A stretch of DNA of 64,000 nucleotides from Corynebacterium glaucum (GCF_030408855.1 NZ_CP047358.1:2046001-2110000); one strand, 5' to 3'; shown: positions 40,039 through 49,350, counted from the first letter of the stretch. Notes: generated by a model not told the origin, from the letters alone. Program-made: numbers and translations.

Positions 40039-40798
40039 CGCTCCGGGTAGCGCGCGCCCCCAGATCAAGCTGCGCACCGCGTTCCGGCAGCGTCTTCAGG
40101 CGTATACCGACGACATTCTCACTATGAGCGAACTCGCGCGAAACCACATGGTGCACGCCGCACACGCGCTGATCAACCAAGACTTGGAGGCGGCCGAAGA
40201 AGCTCTTTCAGGCATTGACCAGCTCTGCGAAATCCACGCGCGCTGCGAGGACCGCGCGATGGCGTTGCTGGCTCGCCAGAGCCCCGTAGCCACTGACCTG
40301 CGACAAGTGGTGTCCTACCTGCACATCGAAGGCGACCTCACGCGGATGGGCAATCTCGCCAGACTCGTGGCGACGATCGCGCGTCAGCACCACCCCGCCC
40401 CGGCCCTGCCCGCTGAGGTCGGCCCAGCGCTCGTGGACATCGCCGAGGCGACGAACGCGATGGCAGAGGTTGCGGTCCAGCTCATCGAATCTCCCGATGT
40501 CGAAGCGGCGTTGCTACTGCGCGACGCGGATGCTCGCGTGGACACCATGACCCGTGAACTGACTGCGAATGCCTCGAGCGCGGACTGGGAGCATTCCAAC
40601 CGCGAGGCCGTGGACTGCGCGTTGGTGGCGCGCTACTTTGAGCGATACGCCGACCACTGTGTGCGCATCGGCGAGCGCGTGATCTTCATGGTCACCGGCG
40701 CGCATGCGGACGAGTACGCCACCTACCGCGATTTGGACGATGAAGAGCAGGCCGAGCGTATCGCGGAATTGCAGCGCCGCTTCACCCCGCGCGCCTAG
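40028..40798 (+). CDS. phoU: phosphate transport regulator PhoU
   Basis: 256 residues forming two three-helix PhoU repeats. Metal-cluster type motifs are visible around EDRAMALLARQSPVATDLRQ, HIEGDLTRMGNLA and ARYFERYADHCVRIGERV. PhoU links PstSCAB activity to the phosphate two-component system and lowers uptake when phosphate is ample. The ATG at 40028 lies inside the end of dus. It is convergent with pstB, across a repeat-rich 223-bp gap. Confidence 0.93.
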   Translation: MADNAPGSARPQIKLRTAFRQRLQAYTDDILTMSELARNHMVHAAHALINQDLEAAEEALSGIDQLCEIHARCEDRAMALLARQSPVATDLRQVVSYLHIEGDLTRMGNLARLVATIARQHHPAPALPAEVGPALVDIAEATNAMAEVAVQLIESPDVEAALLLRDADARVDTMTRELTANASSADWEHSNREAVDCALVARYFERYADHCVRIGERVIFMVTGAHADEYATYRDLDDEEQAERIAELQRRFTPRA

Positions 40799-40808
40799 CC
40801 GCCACATC

Positions 40809-40914
40809 AAACCCTGATAGCTGCCGCAAACCCGGATAGTTTCGCACCCTTACGTACAGAACTGACTACATAAGGGCGGCTAACTATCCGGGTTTGGCTA
40901 GATTGTCCGGGTTT
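40809..40914. repeat. mirrored four-copy 14-bp motif between phoU and pstB
   Basis: AAACCCTGATAGCT (40809-40822) and AAACCCGGATAGTT (40828-40841) are followed, in the opposite orientation, by AACTATCCGGGTTT (40882-40895) and GATTGTCCGGGTTT (40901-40914). The inner pair is a perfect 14-bp inverted repeat and encloses CCCTTA/TAAGGG. It could be a terminator or a protein-binding array. Confidence 0.75.
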
Positions 40915-40962
40915 GGGTTCGGGGGTTGGGGCTCGGAGATCGTATGGGCCCTAAAACGCGAA

Positions 40963-40996
40963 ACACCGCCGATCCCGTGGATGGGGAGGGCGGTGT
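40963..40996 (-). terminator. pst operon terminator
   Basis: ACACCGCC and GGCGGTGT form a perfect 8-bp stem 26 bp after the pstB stop, on the minus strand, followed by TTCGCGTTTT. Confidence 0.75.
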
Positions 40997-41021
40997 GTCG
41001 TCGACAAGCGAAAGCCCGAGC

Positions 41022-41798
41022 TTAACCGAAGCGACCGGCGATGTAGTCCTCGGTCTCCTTCTGGTTCGGGTTCTCGAAGATGGTGGTGGTGTCGTCGAAC
41101 TCCACCAGGTGGCCCGGCTTACCGGTGGCCTCGAGGGAGAAGAAGGCGGTCTTGTCGGACACACGAGCAGCCTGCTGCATGTTGTGGGTCACGATGACGA
41201 TAGTGTAGTCCTCCTTCAGCTCGTGGATGAGGTCCTCCACGGCCAAGGTGGAAATCGGGTCGAGTGCGGAACACGGCTCATCCATGAGCAGCACCTCCGG
41301 ACGAACCGCAATCGCACGTGCGATGCACAGACGCTGCTGCTGACCACCGGAGAGGCCGCCGCCCGGCTTGTCCAGACGGTCTTTGACCTCGTCCCAAAGG
41401 TTTGCGCCGCGCAGAGACTGCTCGGTGATCTCGGCGAGCTTCTTCTTGTCCTTCTCGCCCTGCAGGGTCAGGCCGGCGACAACGTTCTCCGCGATGGACA
41501 TGGTGGGGAACGGGTTTGCCTTCTGGAACACCATGCCGACGGTGTTGCGGACCGCAACTGGGTCCACCTTGGAGTCGTAGATGTTGTGGCCGTCGAGGAG
41601 GATCTCGCCCTTCACGGAGGCGTTCGGGATGACCTCGTGCATGCGGTTGAGGGTGCGGAGCACGGTGGACTTACCGCAACCGGACGGGCCGATGAATGCG
41701 GTGACGGCCTGCGCCGGGATATCCATGTCGACGTTCTGGACGGCGTGGAAGTCGCCGTAGTAGATGTTGACGTCGTTGAGTAGAAGCTTGGTAGACAT
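41022..41798 (-). CDS. pstB: phosphate ABC transporter ATP-binding protein
   Basis: 258 residues. Walker [10 protein letters not shown], signature [16 protein letters not shown], Walker [17 protein letters not shown] and switch [15 protein letters not shown], all diagnostic of PstB. It drives high-affinity Pi import through PstA/PstC. Last gene of the pstSCAB operon; a 35-bp gap separates it from pstA. Confidence 0.97.
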   Translation of the reverse strand: MSTKLLLNDVNIYYGDFHAVQNVDMDIPAQAVTAFIGPSGCGKSTVLRTLNRMHEVIPNASVKGEILLDGHNIYDSKVDPVAVRNTVGMVFQKANPFPTMSIAENVVAGLTLQGEKDKKKLAEITEQSLRGANLWDEVKDRLDKPGGGLSGGQQQRLCIARAIAVRPEVLLMDEPCSALDPISTLAVEDLIHELKEDYTIVIVTHNMQQAARVSDKTAFFSLEATGKPGHLVEFDDTTTIFENPNQKETEDYIAGRFG

Positions 41799-41833
41799 CT
41801 AGGTTTCTCCTTACGTGAGGATCGGGGTACGGC

Positions 41834-42823
41834 TTACTTCTTGACCGAGAACTTGGAGGCGATGAAGCGGGCGAGCAGGTTGAGGGTGACCACCAGGATC
41901 ACCAGGGTGAGAGCTGCACCCCACAGGCGCTCGTTCGAAGGTCCGGTTGCGCCGGCCTTCCACATATCGAGCATGAACAGCGGCAGCGAAGACTGCGGCT
42001 GGTTGAACATGTGGTTCCAGTTCATCGCCGGGTTGGAGCCCACGAGGATCAGCACCGGAGCGGACTCGCCCATGACGCGGGCGATAGCCAGCATGATGCC
42101 GGTGACGATACCGGAGAGCGCGGTCGGCAGGACGATGCGTGCGATGGTCTTCCACTTCGGGACACCAAGCGCGTAAGTGGCCTCGCGCAAGTCCATCGGC
42201 ACCACGCGGAGCATCTCCTCGGTGTTACGGACCACGACCGGGATCATGAGCAGAATCAGCGACAGTGACACTGCGAAGCCGGAGCGCTGCTGGCCCAGCA
42301 TGGTGATCCACAGAGCGTAGATGAACAGGGCGGAAACGATGGACGGAACGCCGGAGAGGATGTCCACCATGAAGGTGGTCAGCTTGCCAAGGCGGTTGCC
42401 GTTGGAGTACTCGACCAGGTAGATCGCGGTGAAGATACCGATCGGGATGGCGAACAGGGAGGCAACCAGGGTCTGCAGGAGCGTACCGACGATCGCGTGA
42501 GCAGCACCGCCGCCCTCCTTGGTCGCACGGATGCCAACCATGTCGCTGGTCCACCAGTGGCCGGAGAAGACCTGCTCGTAGCCACGGGAGATAACGGTAA
42601 TGAGGACCCAGAGCAGCGGAATCAACGCCAGGATCATGCACAGCCACAGCAGACCGCTCATGATGTTGTTCACGGTCTTGCGGCCCTGGGAGATGTCGGT
42701 GAACGGGGAACCGTCGCTGGCGCGAACCGGGGTCTTCGCCGAAGTGGTCGTTGTGGTCGTTGTGGTCGTCGTCTCGGAGACGGACTGGCCACCGTTGTCA
42801 GGAGTCGGGACAGCAGTAGACAT
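41834..42823 (-). CDS. pstA: phosphate ABC transporter permease PstA
   Basis: 329 residues with six helices and the inner-membrane ABC loop EMLRVVPMDLREATYALGVPKWKTI (EAA motif). The N-terminus has a threonine run (TTTTTTTTT) encoded by GTGGTCGTT-type repeats on the other strand, likely disordered and cytoplasmic. Forms the channel with PstC. Confidence 0.95.
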   Translation of the reverse strand: MSTAVPTPDNGGQSVSETTTTTTTTTTSAKTPVRASDGSPFTDISQGRKTVNNIMSGLLWLCMILALIPLLWVLITVISRGYEQVFSGHWWTSDMVGIRATKEGGGAAHAIVGTLLQTLVASLFAIPIGIFTAIYLVEYSNGNRLGKLTTFMVDILSGVPSIVSALFIYALWITMLGQQRSGFAVSLSLILLMIPVVVRNTEEMLRVVPMDLREATYALGVPKWKTIARIVLPTALSGIVTGIMLAIARVMGESAPVLILVGSNPAMNWNHMFNQPQSSLPLFMLDMWKAGATGPSNERLWGAALTLVILVVTLNLLARFIASKFSVKK

Positions 42824-42840
42824 TGTCAGGCTCCTCCTTC

Positions 42841-43917
42841 CTACTTGTTCACGATCGCGCGGGCGATCGAGTTGACGATGAAGGTCAGGACGAACAACAC
42901 GAGACCGGCGGCGATGTAGGCACCGGCTGAGGTCGGGTTGTTGAACTCTGCGGACGCGTTCGCGATAGCGGTCGCGAAGGTGGTGCCGCCGTCGAAGAAC
43001 GAGCCGCGGTACTCGTTGGCCGGAGCGACCACCATGTAGAGCGCCATGGTCTCGCCGAGCGCGCGGCCGAGGCCGAGCATGGAACCAGCGATGAAACCGG
43101 ACCAGCCGAACGGAACCACGGTCATGCGCACGACTTCCCAGCGGGTGGCGCCGAGCGCCAGAGCGGACTCGATCTGGCCGGGAGGGGTCTGCACGAAGAC
43201 CTCGCGGGCGGTTGCGGCGATGATCGGCAGGATCATGATCGCCAGCACGATGCCACCGGTGAGCACGTTACGGCCGGTCGCGAACGGCGGAGAGTTTTGG
43301 TAGGTGGCGAACAGGAAGAAGTCGCCGCCCCAAGAGTTGACCCAGGTGTAGAACTTGCCCAGCAGCGGGCCGAGCACCTGCGCACCCCATAGACCGAAGA
43401 CGATCGACGGCACCGCGGCGAGCATGTCCACCAAGGTGGCCAGCGGGCGCACCAGCTGCTTCGGGCAGTAGTTGGATAGGAACAGCGCGATACCGAGTGC
43501 AATCGGCATGGCGATGACCAGTGCGATCAGGGAGATCGTCAGCGTGGAGAAGAACAGGTTCGGAATACCGAAACGCATGTCATCCAGGTTCGCGGTGGAC
43601 CACTGGCCGCCGTAGGTGAAGAAGTTCTCCTGGTTACGGCGCAGCGGGTCAAATGCCTGGATCAACAGGAACAGACCGACGGCTGCAACCAGAACGGTGA
43701 TCAGCGCGGCGGAAAAGGTAGAGAGGAATTCGAAGACGCGGTCGCCCGGGCGCTTCACGCCGGCGCCGCCGCCTGTCTGCGGGGTGCCCTCGGTGGCCGG
43801 GTCTTGGCCCTTTTGCACGGGTGCGCCAGTGGATTCTTGCTCAACGGCGTGATCACGAGTAGCCGGGCCAGCGCCGCGGTTATCGTGCTCAGATGCTGGC
43901 AATTCGTTGTCAGCCAT
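42841..43917 (-). CDS. pstC: phosphate ABC transporter permease PstC
   Basis: 358 residues from the ATG at 43917, preceded by AAAGGAATTGTGACT. After a charged, disordered N-terminus of about 60 residues come six helices and the EAA loop VQTPPGQIESALALGATRWEVV. Partner of PstA. A G+C-rich stem-loop separates it from pstS upstream, which probably lowers permease expression relative to the binding protein. Confidence 0.95.
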   Translation of the reverse strand: MADNELPASEHDNRGAGPATRDHAVEQESTGAPVQKGQDPATEGTPQTGGGAGVKRPGDRVFEFLSTFSAALITVLVAAVGLFLLIQAFDPLRRNQENFFTYGGQWSTANLDDMRFGIPNLFFSTLTISLIALVIAMPIALGIALFLSNYCPKQLVRPLATLVDMLAAVPSIVFGLWGAQVLGPLLGKFYTWVNSWGGDFFLFATYQNSPPFATGRNVLTGGIVLAIMILPIIAATAREVFVQTPPGQIESALALGATRWEVVRMTVVPFGWSGFIAGSMLGLGRALGETMALYMVVAPANEYRGSFFDGGTTFATAIANASAEFNNPTSAGAYIAAGLVLFVLTFIVNSIARAIVNK

Positions 43918-44001
43918 AGTCACAATTCCTTTGGGTGAGATATGAGACATGTAAGGAGAAGTGGGATGCGAAGACAACTCAAGCACACCCCGACATAGAT
44001 A

Positions 44002-44037
44002 CGCCCCCCTAACGAATAAGGATCGGAAGGGGGGACG
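44002..44037 (-). terminator. attenuator-like stem-loop between pstS and pstC
   Basis: CGCCCCCCT and AGGGGGGACG pair with a single bulge in the 167-bp pstS-pstC gap. A partial terminator here would explain higher expression of the binding protein than of the permeases. Confidence 0.5.
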
Positions 44038-44084
44038 CACCCTGCCAGAGCACGGCTTTCAGCCCACTCCGGCAAGCAAGGCGC

Positions 44085-45242
44085 TTAGCCGTTGATTGCG
44101 TTCACAGCGTCACGCAGGCGCTCGAGGTGGGAGCCGGAAACCGGGATGAAGCCCTCGCCCTCAAGCTCGGAGTCCTGGCGATCCAGAGCGATGTTCAGGA
44201 AGTCCTTGACCAGGTTTGCGGTGGAGTCGTCGTAGCCAGCGGAGCAGACGATCTCGTAGGTGGTCATGACGAGCGGGTATGCACCGTCCTCGTGCTGGGC
44301 GAACAGAGCCTTGGAGTCGACGACCATGTTGTGGCCCTCGGTCTTGAACTCCATCTTGTCCAGAGCGGTGCCAACGTTCTCAGCGGTGAGTTCGACCGGG
44401 CCAGCGCCGAAGTCGACGTTTGCCTTCTGCTCAGCGAAGCCAGCCTCAACGTAGGTGATTGCACCCGGGGTCGCGTTGACCTCCTGAGCCACGCCGGAGG
44501 AACCGTTTGCGCCGGTGCCAACTGCGTTCGGGAATGCCTTGCCCTCGCCGGTCCACTTGCCATCGGAAGCAGCAGCCAGGAACTTCTGGAAGTTGTCGGA
44601 GGTGCCGGACTCGTCGGAACGGAAGAACACGCGGATCTCCTGATCCGGCAGTTCGGTGCCCTCGTTGTTCGCAGCGATTGCCTCGTCGTTCCAGTTGGTG
44701 ATGTTGCCCTGGAAGATGTCGACCAGGTTGTCAACGGAGAGGTTGACCTCGTCAACGCCGTCCAGGTTGTATGCGATAGCGATCGGGCCGATCACCATCG
44801 GAAGGTGCCAAGCCTCGTTGCCGCCGCAACGCTCCTTAGCCTGCTCAGCCTCGTCGTCCTTCAGAGCGGAGTCGGAGCCTGCGAAGGTGGCCTGGTTCGC
44901 GATGAAGTTCTTGATGCCCGCGCCGGAACCGGACGGGTTGTAGGCCAGGTTTGCGCCCGGAACCTCGGCAGCGTACTCAGCGCCGAAGTACTCCATAGCG
45001 TTCTGCTGGGAGGAAGCGCCCTCAGCAACCAGGGTGCCGGTCTCGCCGGAGAGCTCGTAGTCACCCTTCTCAGCGCCAGCGGCATCGGTGCTGTCGGAGG
45101 AGGTGCTGTCTGCAGCGGTGGTAGCTGCGGTGTCCTTGGTGGAGTCGGTGCTGTTGGAGTCATCACCACATGCAACAAGGGTGGCGGAGGAGAGTGCGGC
45201 GATGCCTGCGAGTGCGGCGGTGCGCTTGAAGTTGCGGATCAC
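44085..45242 (-). CDS. pstS: phosphate-binding lipoprotein PstS
   Basis: 385 residues from a GTG preceded by GGAAAGG. The lipoprotein signal peptide ends at the lipobox LVAC, then a Ser/Thr/Asp-rich linker of about 45 residues leads to the binding domain. Phosphate-contact segments are GASSQQNAM, YNPSGSGAGI, FAGSDSAL, FFRSDESGTSDNFQKFL and GANGSSGVAQ. Captures Pi outside the membrane for PstCAB. A direct-repeat Pho-box-like array lies upstream. Confidence 0.96.
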   Translation of the reverse strand: MIRNFKRTAALAGIAALSSATLVACGDDSNSTDSTKDTAATTAADSTSSDSTDAAGAEKGDYELSGETGTLVAEGASSQQNAMEYFGAEYAAEVPGANLAYNPSGSGAGIKNFIANQATFAGSDSALKDDEAEQAKERCGGNEAWHLPMVIGPIAIAYNLDGVDEVNLSVDNLVDIFQGNITNWNDEAIAANNEGTELPDQEIRVFFRSDESGTSDNFQKFLAAASDGKWTGEGKAFPNAVGTGANGSSGVAQEVNATPGAITYVEAGFAEQKANVDFGAGPVELTAENVGTALDKMEFKTEGHNMVVDSKALFAQHEDGAYPLVMTTYEIVCSAGYDDSTANLVKDFLNIALDRQDSELEGEGFIPVSGSHLERLRDAVNAING

Positions 45243-45392
45243 GGGATACCTTTCCGGTTCTTGGTAGATCAATGCAAGAGCATCGGTCCCTCAGGGATGC
45301 GCCTGGGATTGCTGAGTGCGAACCCAGATCACGTCCGAATACTCACGTCACTTAAAGGTACGGCCCGGTGGTTAACCTCTGGTGTCGAGTCA

Positions 45393-45430
45393 AGTGAACA
45401 ATCCGTAAACTCTCAGCGATCAACGTAAAC
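45393..45430 (-). promoter_or_regulatory. Pho-box-like direct repeats upstream of pstS
   Basis: On the minus strand the words GTTTACG (45430-45424), GTTTACG (45410-45404) and GTTCACT (45399-45393) occur; the last two are exactly 11 bp apart. GTTCAC-like units at 11-bp spacing are the format of actinobacterial PHO boxes, fitting control by the phosphate two-component system. Confidence 0.55.
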
Positions 45431-45436
45431 TTGCAG

Positions 45437-46285
45437 CTAGATCGCGCGATATTGATAGACGACGTGGGATTCTGCGACTGTGAACCCGATCTCTTTGTAC
45501 CGCTTCACCGCCGGCCGATTATCCGCTTCCACATACAGGATGACCTGCGAAGACCCCCGCTCCACCAGGTGATTCAGCCCTGCCTGCATGAGCGGTCCCC
45601 CCATTCCCTCCCCCCGGTAGGCGGAAGCCAGGCCGACCACGTACACCTCGCCGACCTTGCCCGGATGCTCTTTGGTCCAGTGAAACCCAGCCAATTCCTC
45701 GCCGTCGTACAGCAGCCACACGCCGCGCGGGTCAAACCACTCAGTATCCATTCCCCGCCGCAGCCGCTCCAGGTCCCACCCACCCTGCTCCGGGTGCCAG
45801 GAGAAGGCATCGTTGTTCACCTCGAGCCATTGCTTATCGACGCTCCCCTGTCCCCACCGCGCACACGCATCGGCATAGTCCAGCAACTCGAAGCCCTCTG
45901 GAAGCGCGATCTCCGCCTCAAGCTCGTCCGCGTCGATGGACATCACCAGCAGTTCGCGCGTCACCACCATGCCTTTGGCCGCGGCGAACGCTTGGGCGGC
46001 GGGAAGGTTGCCGTGGGCCCAGAATTGCGGTTGGGACGAGGCGTCGATAAGCGAAAGAAGCTCTGTGCCGACCCCTTGCCTGCGATGTGCTGGGTGAACG
46101 ACCAGCTCAACCGCACCATCCGGCGCGCAGGCCGCAAGGCCGGCAACATCCTCGCCACGCCGAACCTCATGGTGGGTGTGGTTGAGGGAGGTGTCTTCCA
46201 GGCCGCGGAGGAACTGCTCGGAGAGCGGCGCGATGCCGTCGTGCGACTCCGCAGCGGCGATCAGCTGAGCGATAGTAACGGTCAT
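45437..46285 (-). CDS. mshD: mycothiol synthase
   Basis: Acetylates Cys-GlcN-Ins with acetyl-CoA in the last step of mycothiol synthesis. 282 residues in two GNAT domains. The N-terminal one has the CoA loop HPAHRRQGVGTELL and the C-terminal one has VVGLASAYRGEGMGGPLMQA. The end YVEADNRPAVKRYKEIGFTV is typical of MshD. It is divergent from the nitrobindin gene, with only 24 bp between start codons. Confidence 0.94.
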   Translation of the reverse strand: MTVTIAQLIAAAESHDGIAPLSEQFLRGLEDTSLNHTHHEVRRGEDVAGLAACAPDGAVELVVHPAHRRQGVGTELLSLIDASSQPQFWAHGNLPAAQAFAAAKGMVVTRELLVMSIDADELEAEIALPEGFELLDYADACARWGQGSVDKQWLEVNNDAFSWHPEQGGWDLERLRRGMDTEWFDPRGVWLLYDGEELAGFHWTKEHPGKVGEVYVVGLASAYRGEGMGGPLMQAGLNHLVERGSSQVILYVEADNRPAVKRYKEIGFTVAESHVVYQYRAI

Positions 46286-46309
46286 GCCCCGAGACTACGC
46301 TGGGAAACC

Positions 46310-46966
46310 ATGAGTGAAAACGAGACCGTAAACGAAGACCCGAACAAGCAGCCCCTCGACGGTTCGGCGGCCGTGAACCTGGCGGCGGAGCAAGCCAAGA
46401 ACACCGCGCACCGCAACATTCCACCGCATGGATTTGAAAACTTCCCGCTCGAGGACGACACCGCGAACCTGCGGCAGGGGCCTTCGCTTCACGACGGCCT
46501 CTTGGCGCTGCTCCCCCTGGTGGGCGTGTGGCAAGGCAGCGGTCAGGCCAACGACCACGGCGAGGAATACGCCTTTGGCCAGCAGCTGGTGATTTCGCAC
46601 GATGGCGAGAACTACCTGCGCTTCGAATCGCGGCTGTGGCGCTTGGATGAGAACGGCGAATCGACCGGCGCCGATCAGCGCGAAGTGGGGTTCTGGCGGA
46701 TCTCCGAATCCGATGAGATCGAGGTGACGTTGACCAACTCGCGCGGCCTTGTAGAGGTGCTGTATGGCTCGATGCGCAACGAGCGGGCGTGGCAGCTGGA
46801 GAGCGCGTCGACTATCGCCACGGAGACCGGCCCGGCCGATCACGGTCCCGGCAAGCGCCTGTACGGTCTGATGCCGAACAACAACCTCGGCTGGGTAGAC
46901 GAGCGCCTGGTAGACGGCGAGCTCGTGCCGTACATGTCGGCAGAGCTGCAGCGCATCGCTGGTTAG
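46310..46966 (+). CDS. nitrobindin-like haem-binding beta-barrel (FABP-like) protein
   Basis: 218 residues. A disordered N-terminus of about 55 residues is followed by a ten-strand barrel that begins with the nitrobindin motif LVGVWQGSGQ (GxWxGxG). The haem-ligand region near the C-terminus has NNLGWVDERL. Actinobacterial nitrobindins bind ferric haem and isomerise peroxynitrite to nitrate. The closely spaced divergent mshD suggests a shared redox/NO-stress context, as does the flavohaemoglobin elsewhere in the window. Confidence 0.88.
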   Translation: MSENETVNEDPNKQPLDGSAAVNLAAEQAKNTAHRNIPPHGFENFPLEDDTANLRQGPSLHDGLLALLPLVGVWQGSGQANDHGEEYAFGQQLVISHDGENYLRFESRLWRLDENGESTGADQREVGFWRISESDEIEVTLTNSRGLVEVLYGSMRNERAWQLESASTIATETGPADHGPGKRLYGLMPNNNLGWVDERLVDGELVPYMSAELQRIAG

Positions 46967-46973
46967 CCCCGTG

Positions 46974-47897
46974 TCAGTTCAGCGCTTTGGTGATGAGCTC
47001 GCGGATCTCCGCCTCATTGTCCGGCGCTGGCAAGGTCTTGCCATTGAGCTCGGTGACGCGGGCGCAAATGCGCGTGGAGCTGACCAGCCACACTGATTCC
47101 GTGCCATAGAGCTCGCCGAGCGCGATATCCTTTTCTTTGCATTTCCACCCCTGCTTGGTGGCGTAGTCGAAAACTGCCGCCTGGGTGGTTCCCGCCAGGA
47201 TGCCCGGCCCGGGCGCCGGGGTGCGCAGGCGCTGGCCTTTTTTCACCATGATGACGGAACTCGTCGAACCCTCGAGGACGCGCTCGGTGCCGCGCTCTAT
47301 GTAAATAACGTCGTCCGCGCCTTTTCCGCGTGCCCAGCGCAAGGCGGCCATCGTCGCGGCGTAGTTGAGCGTCTTCGCTTCCGCACCCAGCCACTCCACG
47401 TCTGGTTCAACCGTGTAGCCGCGCGGCGTAGTCACCACTTTCACGCCCTGCTCGCGCTGCGCTAGAACGTCTGCCGGGATGGGGCGCACCGTGAGCCACG
47501 CGGTTGGCACACCGGTGGTCTCACGGCCGCGCGTCATCGTCCAGACACACTTCGCCTCGATCTTTGCCGGGTCCTGCGCCCGCTCGCGGCAGTAGTCGGC
47601 GACGGCCTCAGCGGTGACGCGCGCCCACTGCTCCCCGACCGGTTCCGGCAACTCCAGCGCCGCTGCAGAACGAGCGAAGCGGGCGAGGTGCTTTTGCAGA
47701 TTCTTGGCCTCGCCGCCTCGTACCAACACGGTTTCAAAGATGCCGTCGCCACGCGTGAGCCCCGCATCATCCCAGAACACGTGCGGGGTGTGCGGGCTTT
47801 GTCTGCGGATGGATCCCCCAAACGGCTCCACCAGGTAGATCACGGGTTCCGGCGGAAGGAGTGATTGATGGTCAAGGCCCTGACCTGCGTGTCCCAT
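46974..47897 (-). CDS. pabC: aminodeoxychorismate lyase (class IV PLP enzyme)
   Basis: 307 residues. RGDGIFETVLV is the class IV start motif, the PLP lysine is in EAKTLNYAATMAALRWA and the cofactor-phosphate loop is VLEGSTSSVIMV. This set matches PabC (4-amino-4-deoxychorismate lyase, folate synthesis) as annotated in corynebacteria; a branched-chain or D-amino-acid transaminase is the alternative. It is divergent from the folate-binding YgfZ gene, with 32 bp between starts. Confidence 0.85.
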   Translation of the reverse strand: MGHAGQGLDHQSLLPPEPVIYLVEPFGGSIRRQSPHTPHVFWDDAGLTRGDGIFETVLVRGGEAKNLQKHLARFARSAAALELPEPVGEQWARVTAEAVADYCRERAQDPAKIEAKCVWTMTRGRETTGVPTAWLTVRPIPADVLAQREQGVKVVTTPRGYTVEPDVEWLGAEAKTLNYAATMAALRWARGKGADDVIYIERGTERVLEGSTSSVIMVKKGQRLRTPAPGPGILAGTTQAAVFDYATKQGWKCKEKDIALGELYGTESVWLVSSTRICARVTELNGKTLPAPDNEAEIRELITKALN

Positions 47898-47929
47898 AGC
47901 CCACCATTATGCACCTATGATCGGTGCGC

Positions 47930-48997
47930 ATGGCACAGTCCTATTCCTCGCCACTGCTCGCTCTTCCCGGCGCGGTGCCGGATGAGGCCACCGGGGTCGC
48001 ACTGCACTACGGCAACCCGCTCGCTGAGCAGCGCCGCATGCGGGAGCACCCCGCGCTGATCGACCGCTCCCACCGTGCCGTCGTGCGCGTCGGCGGTCCG
48101 GACGCGGCGACGTTTTTGAACAATTTGCTTTCGCAGAAACTTGATGACGTTCCAGCCGGCTTCGGCGGATCCGCCCTGGACCTGGACATGCAGGGCCACG
48201 TGCTCCACCACGTCGACGTGATCTTCAACGGCGATGCATTCTACTTCGACATGCCACGCGCCCAGCACGAAAGCTTCGTCGACTACCTGACCCGCATGAA
48301 GTTCTGGTCCGACGTGACCATCGAAGACACTGATCTAGCAGTGGTCACCGTGCTCGGCGGCGGCTCCATCCCCGGCGCAGACATGACGCGCGCCGTGCCC
48401 TTTGGCGCATGGTTGCGTATCGACGGCCTCGTGCCCCGCGAATCCCTCCACCACGCCGCCACCGAATTTTCGCGCGAGATCGGCAACGTGGTCGGGCTCA
48501 TGGCGTTTGAAGCCGCGCGTGTGCGCGCGATGGAGCCGGAGCTCGGCGTCGACCTCGACTCCAAGTCGATTCCGCACGAGGTGCCGCGCTTCATAGCGCG
48601 CGGTGAAGCACCGCTCTACCCGGCCGCCGTTCACCTGAACAAGGGTTGCTACCGCGGGCAGGAGACGGTGGCGCGAGTAGAGAACCTCGGCCGCTCTCCC
48701 AGGTTGCTGGTGATGTTGCAGCTCGATGGGTCGTCGCCAAGCGAACCCCAAGTGGGAGCCGCAATCACCGCTGGGCCTGGGGGGCGGACGGTGGGCCGTT
48801 TAGGCACCGTCGTGCACGATGCCGACGAGGGTCCGATCGCGCTGGCGTTGGTGAAACGCTCCGCGCTAGAGGGGCCACTGGAGATCGACGGTACCGCCGC
48901 AGTGGTTGATGCCGCTTCCCTGCCTACCGACGAAGGCGAGCACGCCGGCCGGCGCGCAGTGGAAGGCCTGCGCCGCGGTACCGGCCCCGGGGTCTAG
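47930..48997 (+). CDS. ygfZ: YgfZ/GcvT-like folate-binding protein
   Basis: 355 residues. The diagnostic motif K-G-C-Y-x-G-Q-E is present as NKGCYRGQETVARVENLG. YgfZ proteins bind tetrahydrofolate and help repair or assemble some Fe-S enzymes. I chose the ATG at 47930; a GTG two codons upstream is also possible. Adjacency to pabC fits a folate theme. Confidence 0.93.
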   Translation: MAQSYSSPLLALPGAVPDEATGVALHYGNPLAEQRRMREHPALIDRSHRAVVRVGGPDAATFLNNLLSQKLDDVPAGFGGSALDLDMQGHVLHHVDVIFNGDAFYFDMPRAQHESFVDYLTRMKFWSDVTIEDTDLAVVTVLGGGSIPGADMTRAVPFGAWLRIDGLVPRESLHHAATEFSREIGNVVGLMAFEAARVRAMEPELGVDLDSKSIPHEVPRFIARGEAPLYPAAVHLNKGCYRGQETVARVENLGRSPRLLVMLQLDGSSPSEPQVGAAITAGPGGRTVGRLGTVVHDADEGPIALALVKRSALEGPLEIDGTAAVVDAASLPTDEGEHAGRRAVEGLRRGTGPGV

Positions 48998-49110
48998 GAG
49001 CGGAATTCGCAGCGTATAGGGCCGAGGCGAATTTTCATTTTGTTTTGGCTATGATGTCTGGCAGGACAAACACTTTTCGAACTTAAGAACCACCTCAAGG
49101 GGGTCACGCC

Positions 49111-49320
49111 ATGGGTCGCGGACGCGCAAAAGCGAAGCAGACCAAGGTCGCTCGCCAGCTCAAGTACAACTCTCCTGAAATGGATCTGGATTCCTTGCAG
49201 CGGGAGCTTGCGGGCCAAAACCCGGAGTCCAGCTGGGACGATGACGAGGCGGACACCGAATACGGTGACTACTCCGATTGGAACGACGAGTACGGCCAAG
49301 ACAAGCGCGCAGCCCGCTAG
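49111..49320 (+). CDS. DUF3073 family protein
   Basis: 69 residues, MGRGRAKAKQTKVARQLKYN, with a basic N-terminal half and a strongly acidic C-terminal half (DDDEADTEYGDYSDWNDEY). This is a small family specific to Actinobacteria, of unknown role. An RBS (CAAGGGGG) precedes the ATG. A strong bidirectional terminator follows. Confidence 0.93.
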   Translation: MGRGRAKAKQTKVARQLKYNSPEMDLDSLQRELAGQNPESSWDDDEADTEYGDYSDWNDEYGQDKRAAR

Positions 49321-49350
49321 CTGCACAACCTCACAGCCCGAAGCAAGCAA

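Noticed and set aside
45431..46966. Long plus-strand frame covering mshD and nitrobindin
   Set aside because: The first 290 codons are antisense to mshD; the real protein starts at the ATG at 46310.
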